A stretch of 64,000 nucleotides of DNA from positions 1-64,000 of the forward strand of contig CAICTM010000484.1 of NCBI GenBank assembly GCA_903772945.1, read 5' to 3'. The notes under the pieces are model-generated. The model had not been told where the DNA came from and did not search any database. It saw only the letters and a program-made list of their open reading frames with translations. This DNA is from Seminavis robusta. Taxonomy: Eukaryota; Bacillariophyta; Bacillariophyceae; Naviculales; Naviculaceae. Both the position numbers and the translations under genes were made by a program. The number at the start of each line of letters is the position of its first letter. The stretch's first letter is position 1. Of the stretch, positions 54,136 to 62,330 are shown piece by piece.

Positions 54136-57100
54136 ATGAACAAATGGTTAAGAGACCCAAGACAACAACCCTCGGATTTTCCGAAGGTAAACGATGGCAG
54201 TACTCCGTATTCAATAGGATGTCAATATAGCGACGTTATTCAATTCGAACTAGAACCCAACGATGGGAATTATGGCTTCGCCTTAATTCCTGGCTTTAAG
54301 GTGCAGGCTGTGTCCGGCCCTTTGCGCGAGTACAAAAACGAGGAAGCCATCGTAGTAAGAGACTACGCTAGTTTGAATTTGAGGTTGAATCACAGAGCAC
54401 GGACGAATACGTTAACGCAATATCCAATTTTGCAGTATCGTCCCTTAGTAAAATGCTGGAGGGTTTTATCACAACAGGTAGTTTTCAAATGCATGGAACC
54501 TACAAAAAATAGCCTGAAATGGGAATCAGTACGCGTCGATTCCCGTAATTTCGAGAAGTTTCTGTGGGAGTCAGATCCTGGGACTCATTACACTGGTTTA
54601 ACTCCCATTCCTATGTATAAGTTTGCCAAAGATTGGTTGAAAGATCCTACATACAGCACTGGGAGCATGAAAGAATTAGAATCATCCTACTTCCAGGCCA
54701 ACCTAAACCACGATACATGGCCTTGGAAGTGTTTGTGTTGTCTGAAATTCTGCGACACGGATGAAGCTGGCGATACCGCAATGGATCCTGTAGAGGATCC
54801 TGTAGAGGAACCTGACGAAGACGACAGCGTAGACATGGGTCAATTTGACCCAACCGAACCTATGCCAGATGTCCCCGATGAAGAAGATGCCTTCGAACCC
54901 ACGGATCAACCACCCACTAATGGCGATGGAGATACAGGAATGCCTGACTCAGGCGACCCTGGTCCAACAGACGATCCAGTACCAGTCACGTTTCCGCCTG
55001 TACCTCCAGTGAAGTTTCCTGCAAGACCTCAAAATCAAGTCTACACAGGCGGGAAACCACCAAAAAAGAAGAAACCATCAGATGCCGGTACAGACGAACC
55101 AACAGAGTCGACATTGGCAGAAGACCCGGATTCTCTATGGAACACGTTGGAGGATATTGATATCGAAGTCACTGACTTCCCAAGTCCCGTATTAATAGAC
55201 GAAACACCAGATCCTTTGGTATTTGAAAGTCCAACTACTAACCCAAATAATATTCCTCTTGACGACAATGGCAACGAAGATTATAGTAACTGTACCACAC
55301 AGTACAACGATTTACCAATTGAACGTCCCGAGATTAAAACAAACAATGACGCTTTAGGTAACCACTTAGACGAAATGAACGCGGTTACAAATAAAATCAA
55401 CGCTTACCGCCAAGCCAATGGCGTGGACCCTCTACAAATTGATTGGAGATACGTGCAACAGGCTCAAGACCAATGTAATTGGGTTGCCAACAATTTACCA
55501 AAAAGCGACGAAGTCGTTTCCCACCAATTGAACGGGTACACCATAGGTGGCATAGCAGCGTCCCATTGGACTGATAGGGCTCTTTTAAGCCCCCAATTAC
55601 CTGATGACGCCATCGAACTAGTTGTCTTGAGCAAGTTTTCCGATGCTGTCGACACCTGGCTTAACAGCCCTTTTGGACATCCTGATTGGTTGAAATCACC
55701 ACAATACAAGAAGATGGGATTCTCTTGGAAGTCTACCATAGGCTATGCAGGAGCAAACGGGGGTGTTGGGTTTTTATGGATGTCGAAAGATTCTACACCA
55801 ACACCAGAAAGGGAACAACCAGACATGGGTGATCCCGAAGATTTTAGCGCTCGCGAAACAGCACACGAGATAGTGTCACATAAACACGTTTCTCCATTTA
55901 AATGCGCTGACAATCCTGATGGCCCAGATGAATTAGTGTACGATTCAAACGCCAAATTACCAGAAGCATGGTACGAAAACTTGAGCATCGATGACATGGC
56001 TTCTATTGACGAGGTTCTCCGTGACTCGTATGATCCCGTACAGTATTATGAGAGTCCCGCTGGACCTGGAACTGTCTTCGAACCAGACAGTCAACCGCAT
56101 TTGTCAAAAAATTCGTCTGTTTGGCCTAACCCTAGAGAGATGCCAATTCCTAGTATCTCAACAGTATACAAGTACGACAACACTACTTGCGGCAAATATA
56201 TAGATATGTACGGTGGTACTGCACCAACTACATCCTCCAGTTGGATTTACAAAGACAGCAACCCTACACCTTACGAAGATGTGAGAATCGGTGAAACCAC
56301 AACGGAACGAAGACACCGTTTAGCAAAAGAACAACAATTTCTAGCCTTGTTGGATAACAAATACGGAAATCTGAAGACCCCCCCAACTTTACCTGTATGG
56401 GTGAATATTGACAAATGGAACGACGCACGTGTTGCGCAAGATAGAGTGGAGACCGAAGAAGAGGTTCTTTATGCCGACTTTGGCAAGTTAATCTACGAAC
56501 TTGCCTATACTCTTGACATGTCCGAAGTAAAAGACCCATACGGCGTTCCGTTTGACCGACCGCAAGATTTCATTGTATTCAATTATTGGTTGTACCATCG
56601 TCAACAATTTGGAGTCGAGAGCATCCCTGTCGTGAATGGCGAGATTGATTTTGGTGCTATCCCTGGGGAACGCATGAACTTCCAACCTAATACAGGTGAA
56701 CATTGGGATTATGTCGACGATTTTGCTTTGACGAACGCCGACTTCCCCTTTCCACCTGGTATATTGGATGACGACTCCCCACGAAGAGTCCTTGAGCAAA
56801 TGTGGCTTATTGATAGCGAGCTTATCGACGAACGTCAGGGGAACACACAAGAAACTGTCTACTTCAAAGGTTCCGATTTCGCGTCATACTCGTTTAACAA
56901 CGACTTCCCTTACAACGGCAGTTTAGAAAGAATACCAACGGAAGAGTTCTTTACTTTCTATGCTTACCACCCGTACGAATATTTGTATGAATTCGCAAAG
57001 GCTTATGCCGCAAGATGGGGTGCATCGGTACTTGCCTATACATTGGAACTTTTCAACGTTTACCACGAGTTAAGTGGGCGTTCTTTCGAATTTCCGGTTG

Positions 57101-59442
57101 ACTTTCCGGCATTGAATTTGAAAAACAGGCTACCCATTCAAATCGATGATGTCATCGCAGAATACATGAATAGTCACATTCTAGACCCAATGTACGAAAC
57201 AGAGAGATCTATGAAGTTGTACCTTGGAATGGCTTACTACAGCCTCATGAGTAGACTTCCATTGAAAGGCACCGACCTCATCGGCCCTGGTACTTTCCCA
57301 AGGCTGAGACTGGTTGCTCCAGAGGCCACCCACGAAGGGACTTATACGAGGTCCTGTGGAACCGAGTTTTATACCACGGATGGCTCTTTTCCGCCTTATA
57401 TCCCAGCTGACATTGACTTTCAAACCAATATGAGAAGTGTTTTGTTCTATCAAGAGAAGTTGAATAATTTGAGTATTGCGAGAACTCAGTTTGGTGGTAA
57501 CCAGGACACTGGCACAAAGTTCCTATTTCTAACTTGGATGTTCCGCAACAGACCAGCTGATCGTAGTATGCATGATCATCTCATTGGTGACGTTACGTCA
57601 TACAGCGAAGCTTTTTCCGCTGTAATGCCTTTGACATATTCAAGACCTAATGCGTTTACTGGAGCTACGCCGTTTATATGGGACGATCGCCGACCTTTTT
57701 TTGAGTGGCGTGTTAGGGTAAAAAGAGGAGTTGAAGGATTCGACACCCTTCTACCCGATGATTTATTTGATACGTGGACACCTGGCACTCCTATAGTGAT
57801 GGCGGATTATCCAAACCCAGTGGGACATGTCGAGACCATGTCAACACATATCACAGGTCCTGTTTCTGCGTCATATTACACAAAGTTTCCCGTTCCCGGA
57901 GACTTGGACGATACAAATTTGATCCCAGGGGAACCAATCACGATGATGGACTATGTCTATAACTGGATGTACAAAGATTTCGACATTGACCTTCAAAATG
58001 CTTCCACACCAGAAGAAGCTGCCTCGCTTTTGACAGTCTCAGATCTACATTCAGAACCTTTTCATAGTGTGTGGGATGCTTCCGATACATTGAAGCTCCT
58101 TACATGGTACATGACCAAACGTAAACATCCAGACATGTATCGAATGTGCCCTGGGGAAGTGAACCTGACTCTACCAGACACAAAAACAACCGTTGACGAT
58201 TATATGAAAACCCTGCGACGCTTGAACAACGCGGAATGGGACTATTTCTTTGGTGCAGCTGACCCTGAAGTATCAAATGAAATGGTATATTTCAGTCATG
58301 CCTACAGCAAACTCCCCCTCGAGTTTCCAGACTTAACTGCGATTGACGAGACGGATTTAACCGACAGCAAATTCGACTCCCATGTTAATCACACATCAAA
58401 ACTTTCTAAGTACTTCCACCAGCGAAGTTTGCTGGTGGCCGAAGCAAAGAAACTTTCCGAAGAACCCCAGACCTCTGCGGGTGTAATAAACGACAACGCA
58501 GATCCTACCTTCATGGTTGAACTTCAGAATGCAAAGCATTGGGTATGCAACGACCCCAATATGGGAGAATTCATCCTTTGGTTAAACGGGGAACGATTGA
58601 AATTATCAAGGGAACCGCTGATATATCATGCACATTTGACAGCATGCGCTCAACGACACGCCGAGGACATGCTCTATCGTGATTATTTAAGTGTCGAAGC
58701 CATAGAACCATCGCCTCATGGTGTCACAACGCAACAACGTAAAGTTGCTAGTTACTGGATGAATACGGCTGTTTCGAATGCAGCAGTAGCAAAAGGCTGG
58801 ACGCTACAAGAATGTATCGATTTTCTGATTGCTGACGTGGCACAATTCGAAATCTTGATGAGTCCTGAGTTTAAGTATGCAGGACTGGGTTATCAATATA
58901 CACCACCTTATTCGGAATCTAAATTCTGTGTGAGTCTGGCTGGACCCGTTGTCAACATCGCAATCGAAGGACGAAAATACCTCGATGTACCGGAAATGCC
59001 ACCATATTGCTCAACAGAAACGGACGAGTTTCTAAGAACCTTATATCCTGAACCTCCATATTTAAAGCCAAAGTCGAGCAAGGCTGGCGAAGGCGATGTA
59101 GCTCCGTACTTTTACGGTGGTGATCAAACAATAAACGGGATCATACGAGTAACTTCGAAAAGAGATTGCAACAAATGCTTACACGATTCGTTACTCTATC
59201 CATACAAGGATACAATTCTTATTCGCTTCAAAGCGTACGAAAAGGTCACTATGTCGGCAACTTGTCACACCAACAGAGAGTACCAAATGGAGGAAGGGTC
59301 AGACTTTGGGAAATTCCAAACGTACAACAAAGGCCCCAATGCCACTAAAATTGCTTCCGCAAGAATTGCTGTCCGGGGCAACCCTGGATTGGCATCGGCC
59401 ACAAAAATTCGTACTCCAACAACAAAGACACCTGGACACTAA
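54136..59442 (+). CDS. 1768-residue protein: capsid-like N-terminus plus two CAP (SCP/PR1) domains
   Basis: This is a single uninterrupted frame. Residues 1 to ~205 align with the next gene's product (PKVNDG..SIG, then a WRVLS strand and a STGSMKEL..F segment), so this is a capsid-like jelly-roll domain. Residues ~215-395 are an acidic Pro/Asp/Thr-rich linker. CAP domain 1 lies at ~408-551: NAYRQANGVDPLQIDWRYV, a VVSHQLNG stretch and PQYKKMGFSW. A ~900-residue central part of unknown fold, rich in Tyr, Phe and Trp, follows. CAP domain 2 lies at ~1465-1608: LWLNGERLKLSREPLIYHAH, AQRHAEDMLYRDYLS, SPEFKYAGLGYQY. CAP proteins are normally secreted. There is no signal peptide. It looks whole. It may be a large structural or host-contact protein (inference). 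Confidence 0.75.
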   Translation: MNKWLRDPRQQPSDFPKVNDGSTPYSIGCQYSDVIQFELEPNDGNYGFALIPGFKVQAVSGPLREYKNEEAIVVRDYASLNLRLNHRARTNTLTQYPILQYRPLVKCWRVLSQQVVFKCMEPTKNSLKWESVRVDSRNFEKFLWESDPGTHYTGLTPIPMYKFAKDWLKDPTYSTGSMKELESSYFQANLNHDTWPWKCLCCLKFCDTDEAGDTAMDPVEDPVEEPDEDDSVDMGQFDPTEPMPDVPDEEDAFEPTDQPPTNGDGDTGMPDSGDPGPTDDPVPVTFPPVPPVKFPARPQNQVYTGGKPPKKKKPSDAGTDEPTESTLAEDPDSLWNTLEDIDIEVTDFPSPVLIDETPDPLVFESPTTNPNNIPLDDNGNEDYSNCTTQYNDLPIERPEIKTNNDALGNHLDEMNAVTNKINAYRQANGVDPLQIDWRYVQQAQDQCNWVANNLPKSDEVVSHQLNGYTIGGIAASHWTDRALLSPQLPDDAIELVVLSKFSDAVDTWLNSPFGHPDWLKSPQYKKMGFSWKSTIGYAGANGGVGFLWMSKDSTPTPEREQPDMGDPEDFSARETAHEIVSHKHVSPFKCADNPDGPDELVYDSNAKLPEAWYENLSIDDMASIDEVLRDSYDPVQYYESPAGPGTVFEPDSQPHLSKNSSVWPNPREMPIPSISTVYKYDNTTCGKYIDMYGGTAPTTSSSWIYKDSNPTPYEDVRIGETTTERRHRLAKEQQFLALLDNKYGNLKTPPTLPVWVNIDKWNDARVAQDRVETEEEVLYADFGKLIYELAYTLDMSEVKDPYGVPFDRPQDFIVFNYWLYHRQQFGVESIPVVNGEIDFGAIPGERMNFQPNTGEHWDYVDDFALTNADFPFPPGILDDDSPRRVLEQMWLIDSELIDERQGNTQETVYFKGSDFASYSFNNDFPYNGSLERIPTEEFFTFYAYHPYEYLYEFAKAYAARWGASVLAYTLELFNVYHELSGRSFEFPVDFPALNLKNRLPIQIDDVIAEYMNSHILDPMYETERSMKLYLGMAYYSLMSRLPLKGTDLIGPGTFPRLRLVAPEATHEGTYTRSCGTEFYTTDGSFPPYIPADIDFQTNMRSVLFYQEKLNNLSIARTQFGGNQDTGTKFLFLTWMFRNRPADRSMHDHLIGDVTSYSEAFSAVMPLTYSRPNAFTGATPFIWDDRRPFFEWRVRVKRGVEGFDTLLPDDLFDTWTPGTPIVMADYPNPVGHVETMSTHITGPVSASYYTKFPVPGDLDDTNLIPGEPITMMDYVYNWMYKDFDIDLQNASTPEEAASLLTVSDLHSEPFHSVWDASDTLKLLTWYMTKRKHPDMYRMCPGEVNLTLPDTKTTVDDYMKTLRRLNNAEWDYFFGAADPEVSNEMVYFSHAYSKLPLEFPDLTAIDETDLTDSKFDSHVNHTSKLSKYFHQRSLLVAEAKKLSEEPQTSAGVINDNADPTFMVELQNAKHWVCNDPNMGEFILWLNGERLKLSREPLIYHAHLTACAQRHAEDMLYRDYLSVEAIEPSPHGVTTQQRKVASYWMNTAVSNAAVAKGWTLQECIDFLIADVAQFEILMSPEFKYAGLGYQYTPPYSESKFCVSLAGPVVNIAIEGRKYLDVPEMPPYCSTETDEFLRTLYPEPPYLKPKSSKAGEGDVAPYFYGGDQTINGIIRVTSKRDCNKCLHDSLLYPYKDTILIRFKAYEKVTMSATCHTNREYQMEEGSDFGKFQTYNKGPNATKIASARIAVRGNPGLASATKIRTPTTKTPGH

Positions 59443-60507
59443 ATGTCATCTTATATAGTAAACCCTTTTTGTCGTGTATCGACACAACCAAAGTTAAAAG
59501 ATGGTAGAATGGACAAATCGATTGGACTTCAAAATAGAATTGTCATTGATATACAGACCGGCGATGCTGTCGGTACCACAGGCTTTGCTGTAAATTACAT
59601 CGTAATGCAACCTTCACTAAATATTCCCGTTGTAGTTTTCGAACAATCAGGCACCGACGAAAATGCCGTTTTCACTCATAAATATAGCTGTTTCGAGAAT
59701 GTGTCCAAACTACAAGAACAAGGAAATATCACAATGGCGTACGGACCCGTAAACTGGAGAACCGTGTCACAAGGGCTACGTATCATTCCAATCGACGCAG
59801 AGATAAATCTTAGTGGTAGATTTGAATCCACGTCACTTCCCACCACCCTTACACAAACTAATCTCGCCTTCAAAAAAACACCCGAGTCGTTAGCCATACG
59901 CGATGGTGTGACTGTCAACGGTTCGTACGTAAAAAGTATGAACGACAACATTGAGAGCTGGAGAGATCAACAAAGTTACAAAACCGGTACACTCTCCGAG
60001 CTAGGTTATTTACAATTCCGCCAATTGTCGAATGATGTCGACCATCCAATAATTCATATAAATGAGCAATATGAAGGCGACAACGACACAAATGGTTTCT
60101 TACGTCATCTACAAGATGTATCATTCCAAACTCGAATCATTATGATTAAAAGCAAACCACAAACTAGAATATCATTGGTTTCCATTGTCAATTACGAACT
60201 ACAGTTTGGTTTGTCCAGTGCTGTAAAACCATTCGAGACACAGAACGAAGTCTCTACAATAGCGGAAGCGGCTGAACTCGCTGTAAGACCAAACATGGTC
60301 GAGCAAGTTGTGCGTGCTTCAGAAAATGTTAACGGTATACAAAACAGTACTAATAGTACAAACGTGAACAAGAAATGGAAACGTATCTTACGCACCAACA
60401 CGGACGACGATTACGACATCGACGACATCGTTCGTGCTGGACAAAAGAATAAATCCCGTGGTGATAACGACGACACGACTCGGAGATCACGTCACAAACG
60501 TAATTAA
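59443..60507 (+). CDS. capsid-like protein, single jelly-roll type, basic C-terminal tail
   Basis: This 354-residue protein starts directly after the stop of the big gene, with no gap. In order it shows NPF...QPKLKDGRMDKSIG (10-28), a GFAV strand, NWRTVSQGLRI (about 103-113), KTGTLSELGYLQF, and a strand pair TRIIMIKSKP / SIVNYELQFG (about 225-252). This series matches the minus-strand gene at 61590-62228 and the N-terminus of the 1768-residue protein, and resembles the nodavirus-like capsid proteins of Bacilladnaviridae and related CRESS viruses. The tail is rich in Asp and then Arg/Lys (TTRRSRHKRN), fitting a nucleic-acid-binding end. It looks whole. The capsid call is by pattern, without a database match. 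Confidence 0.6.
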   Translation: MSSYIVNPFCRVSTQPKLKDGRMDKSIGLQNRIVIDIQTGDAVGTTGFAVNYIVMQPSLNIPVVVFEQSGTDENAVFTHKYSCFENVSKLQEQGNITMAYGPVNWRTVSQGLRIIPIDAEINLSGRFESTSLPTTLTQTNLAFKKTPESLAIRDGVTVNGSYVKSMNDNIESWRDQQSYKTGTLSELGYLQFRQLSNDVDHPIIHINEQYEGDNDTNGFLRHLQDVSFQTRIIMIKSKPQTRISLVSIVNYELQFGLSSAVKPFETQNEVSTIAEAAELAVRPNMVEQVVRASENVNGIQNSTNSTNVNKKWKRILRTNTDDDYDIDDIVRAGQKNKSRGDNDDTTRRSRHKRN

Positions 60508-60542
60508 ATAAAATAATTTTATTGTCATTATCCCGCCTATCT

Positions 60543-60590
60543 TGTCATTGGTGTGTTTCGAATCACTATCTTTCTTTCAGCTCACAAAAT
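60543..60590 (+). promoter_or_regulatory. Rep promoter: TGTCATTGGT plus AGCTCACAAAAT
   Basis: TGTCATTGGT (60543-60552) is followed 36 bases after its start by AGCTCACAAAAT (60579-60590), which overlaps the Rep ATG. The arrangement mirrors that before 52262. The stretch TTTCTTTCAG in between could also be a splice acceptor of a leader intron. Confidence 0.55.
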
Positions 60591-61527
60591 GGTATCGTCA
60601 GGAAAGAACCAACAAGCGAGAAATTGGTGTTTTACTCTACCCAATTACTCCGACCATGACATAGAGAAAATAAAAACAATTAAGGATGTTACTTACGCTG
60701 TTATAGGTAAAGAAATTTGCCCTCAAACGCAAACCCCACATCTTCAAGGGTTTGTCCAATTCCAGAAAGTCAAACGCCGCAGCCAAGTACAAGCATTAAT
60801 AAAACAAAACATGAATTGTTCGGTTGCTCGCAGCGTCGAAAACAGTGTCACTTACTGCAAGAAAGACGGTGATTATTTTGAAGTCGGTTCGTACTCGAAG
60901 ATGAAAACTTCAGGAAAACGTTCCGATCTTGATTTATTTAAAGACGCCGTTCGGAACGGAGAGTTAAGGAGTAAGGTTTTACGCGACCAATTTTCACAAG
61001 TCGCGGCTCGCTATCCACGTTTCTTTAATGATTTTATTCACGATAATCAACCACACCGCAAAGTCGACCAACATGGATACCGTCCATGGCAGGCTGAACT
61101 AGCTGAACTCTTGGACGGCGAACCAGAAAACCGCAAAATAAACTTCGTTATCGACTTTAACGGTGACACCGGCAAAACCTGGTTTGCTCACCAATATTGC
61201 ATGAAAGAAGACAACATTGATAATTGTCAGGTCGTGGTTCCTGGTAAGAAAGCAGACATGGCATATAATCTTATCGCTAATCCCCGAGTGGTAATTTTTG
61301 ATTGCCCGCGATCAAAACAGGGAGATTTCATACAGTATGATTTTCTTGAAGAAGTCAAGAATGGATACGTGTTTTCGTCTAAATACGAATCGCGTATGAA
61401 AACATTTAACTCTCCTCACGTTGTAGTCATGATGAATGAATTACCAGACAAGACGAAACTTTCCGAGGATCGATATAATATTATTGAATTAAATCAAGAT
61501 CTATATGACACTATTAAATTGAATTAA
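60589..61527 (+). CDS. rep: CRESS-DNA-virus-type replication protein (Rep)
   Basis: The start is at the ATG 60589 (MVSSGKNQQARNWCFTLPNY), giving 312 residues. All Rep motifs are in order: motif I WCFTLPN (about 14), motif II HLQGFVQF with its HUH-type His (about 51), motif III YCKKDGDYFEVG with the DNA-cleaving Tyr and neighbouring Lys (about 90). Then come the SF3 helicase parts: Walker A FNGDTGKTW (about 193), Walker B VVIFDCPR (about 237), motif C VVVMMNELPD (about 281) and an arginine-finger-like SEDRYNII. Rep nicks the origin, stays linked to the 5' end and unwinds DNA for rolling-circle replication. All key residues are present and the frame is open, so it looks whole. Length and order fit CRESS viruses; the Walker A form GDTGKT suits bacilladnavirus- or nanovirus-like groups. 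Confidence 0.9.
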   Translation: MVSSGKNQQARNWCFTLPNYSDHDIEKIKTIKDVTYAVIGKEICPQTQTPHLQGFVQFQKVKRRSQVQALIKQNMNCSVARSVENSVTYCKKDGDYFEVGSYSKMKTSGKRSDLDLFKDAVRNGELRSKVLRDQFSQVAARYPRFFNDFIHDNQPHRKVDQHGYRPWQAELAELLDGEPENRKINFVIDFNGDTGKTWFAHQYCMKEDNIDNCQVVVPGKKADMAYNLIANPRVVIFDCPRSKQGDFIQYDFLEEVKNGYVFSSKYESRMKTFNSPHVVVMMNELPDKTKLSEDRYNIIELNQDLYDTIKLN

Positions 61528-61589
61528 TTAACGATCTTTTACGACGCTGCTTTGATTGTTCGCATGCGTTTCTTTTGTTGAATACCCGT

Positions 61590-62228
61590 TCATGTAGACG
61601 GGTACACTTGATGCGATGCCGACATAAATTGTGCCACGTCAGAGTTCGCTCTATAATTGAACTCGTAATTACCATAAAAGTCTATAAGCATATGTGTATG
61701 AGCAGATCCCTTAATATCTAGTAGGATCATGTCAAAGGACTTGTCGTAAAATTGGTCTTGCACGGCCGGATCAAAAATATTATTTCTTTTGTCATCGAAT
61801 TCCCGCCAAGGGTGCGTTTGATCTTCTGTAGCTAGAATGAAGTCTTTCCGGATCAAGTCTTTGATACGACCGGAGCTGAATGAATTGTCATTTGGCCACG
61901 ACGCGAAACCTGGTACGTCTGGCAAGATTGGAATCATACCTCCGTCAACAAGGACAGATTTGTCGTTGTGACATTGCTTTAGCCTAATAGCTTTCCAATA
62001 CCCGTCGTTTTGTTCGTCGTTGTTTACTGTCCTGACTTTCATTCCACATGATACCATCCGCCATGATTCCAACGTAGACGGTAGATTAGTGATTGGAATA
62101 GCGAAATCTGGATCTGGTACGGCTAGGTCGGGTATAGATATAATAGCTCCTCCTGAAATTGTCATCCCAGTGTTAAGTACGCCTGAACCAAGTGGTCTAG
62201 TTGCGGTCCGGATTGTATTTGGATCCAA
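61590..62228 (-). CDS. third capsid-like protein, minus strand, looks worn
   Basis: About 212 residues are readable, convergent with Rep. It has LESWRMVSCGMKVRTV, DGYWKAIRL, SSGRIKDLIRKDFILA with HPWREF, and FDMILLDIKGSAHTHMLIDF followed by GNYEFNYRANSDV. These line up one by one with the 354-residue capsid-like protein and with the N-terminus of the 1768-residue protein. No good ATG opens this stretch, so its N-terminal part is uncertain; the gene looks broken in perhaps two places. A convergent capsid/Rep layout is usual in bacilladnaviruses, so this may be the element's original capsid gene and the plus-strand copies later additions (inference). Confidence 0.55.
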   Translation of the reverse strand: MDPNTIRTATRPLGSGVLNTGMTISGGAIISIPDLAVPDPDFAIPITNLPSTLESWRMVSCGMKVRTVNNDEQNDGYWKAIRLKQCHNDKSVLVDGGMIPILPDVPGFASWPNDNSFSSGRIKDLIRKDFILATEDQTHPWREFDDKRNNIFDPAVQDQFYDKSFDMILLDIKGSAHTHMLIDFYGNYEFNYRANSDVAQFMSASHQVYPST

Positions 62229-62330
62229 AGTTGATATTTTATCCCAAATCGGTATGTTAGTAGTACCTGTTGCACTTTTTCAAGGGAAGCCGAAAACCGA
62301 AGCGCTTCCCCTCTGGATCTGTCACTACAA

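Larger units (their letters stand above)
49200..62330. mobile_element. AT-rich island: CRESS-type Rep element with capsid-like genes, looks largely whole
   Basis: The island is set off by higher AT content, lack of introns and shared promoter words. Parts: small genes at 49496-50998, a noncoding origin-like region at 51009-51607, unknown genes at 52262-52657 (+) and 52766-53671 (-), a 1768-residue capsid-like/CAP-domain protein (54136-59442), a capsid-like protein (59443-60507), a Rep (60589-61527) and a third capsid-like gene on the minus strand (61590-62228). The Rep type and the capsid-like proteins point to an endogenous relative of Bacilladnaviridae or another CRESS-DNA virus group. The three largest plus-strand genes look whole; the small genes and the minus-strand one look worn, with perhaps three or four breaks in total. 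It is therefore probably young. The exact ends are uncertain; no flanking target repeat was found. Confidence 0.7.
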
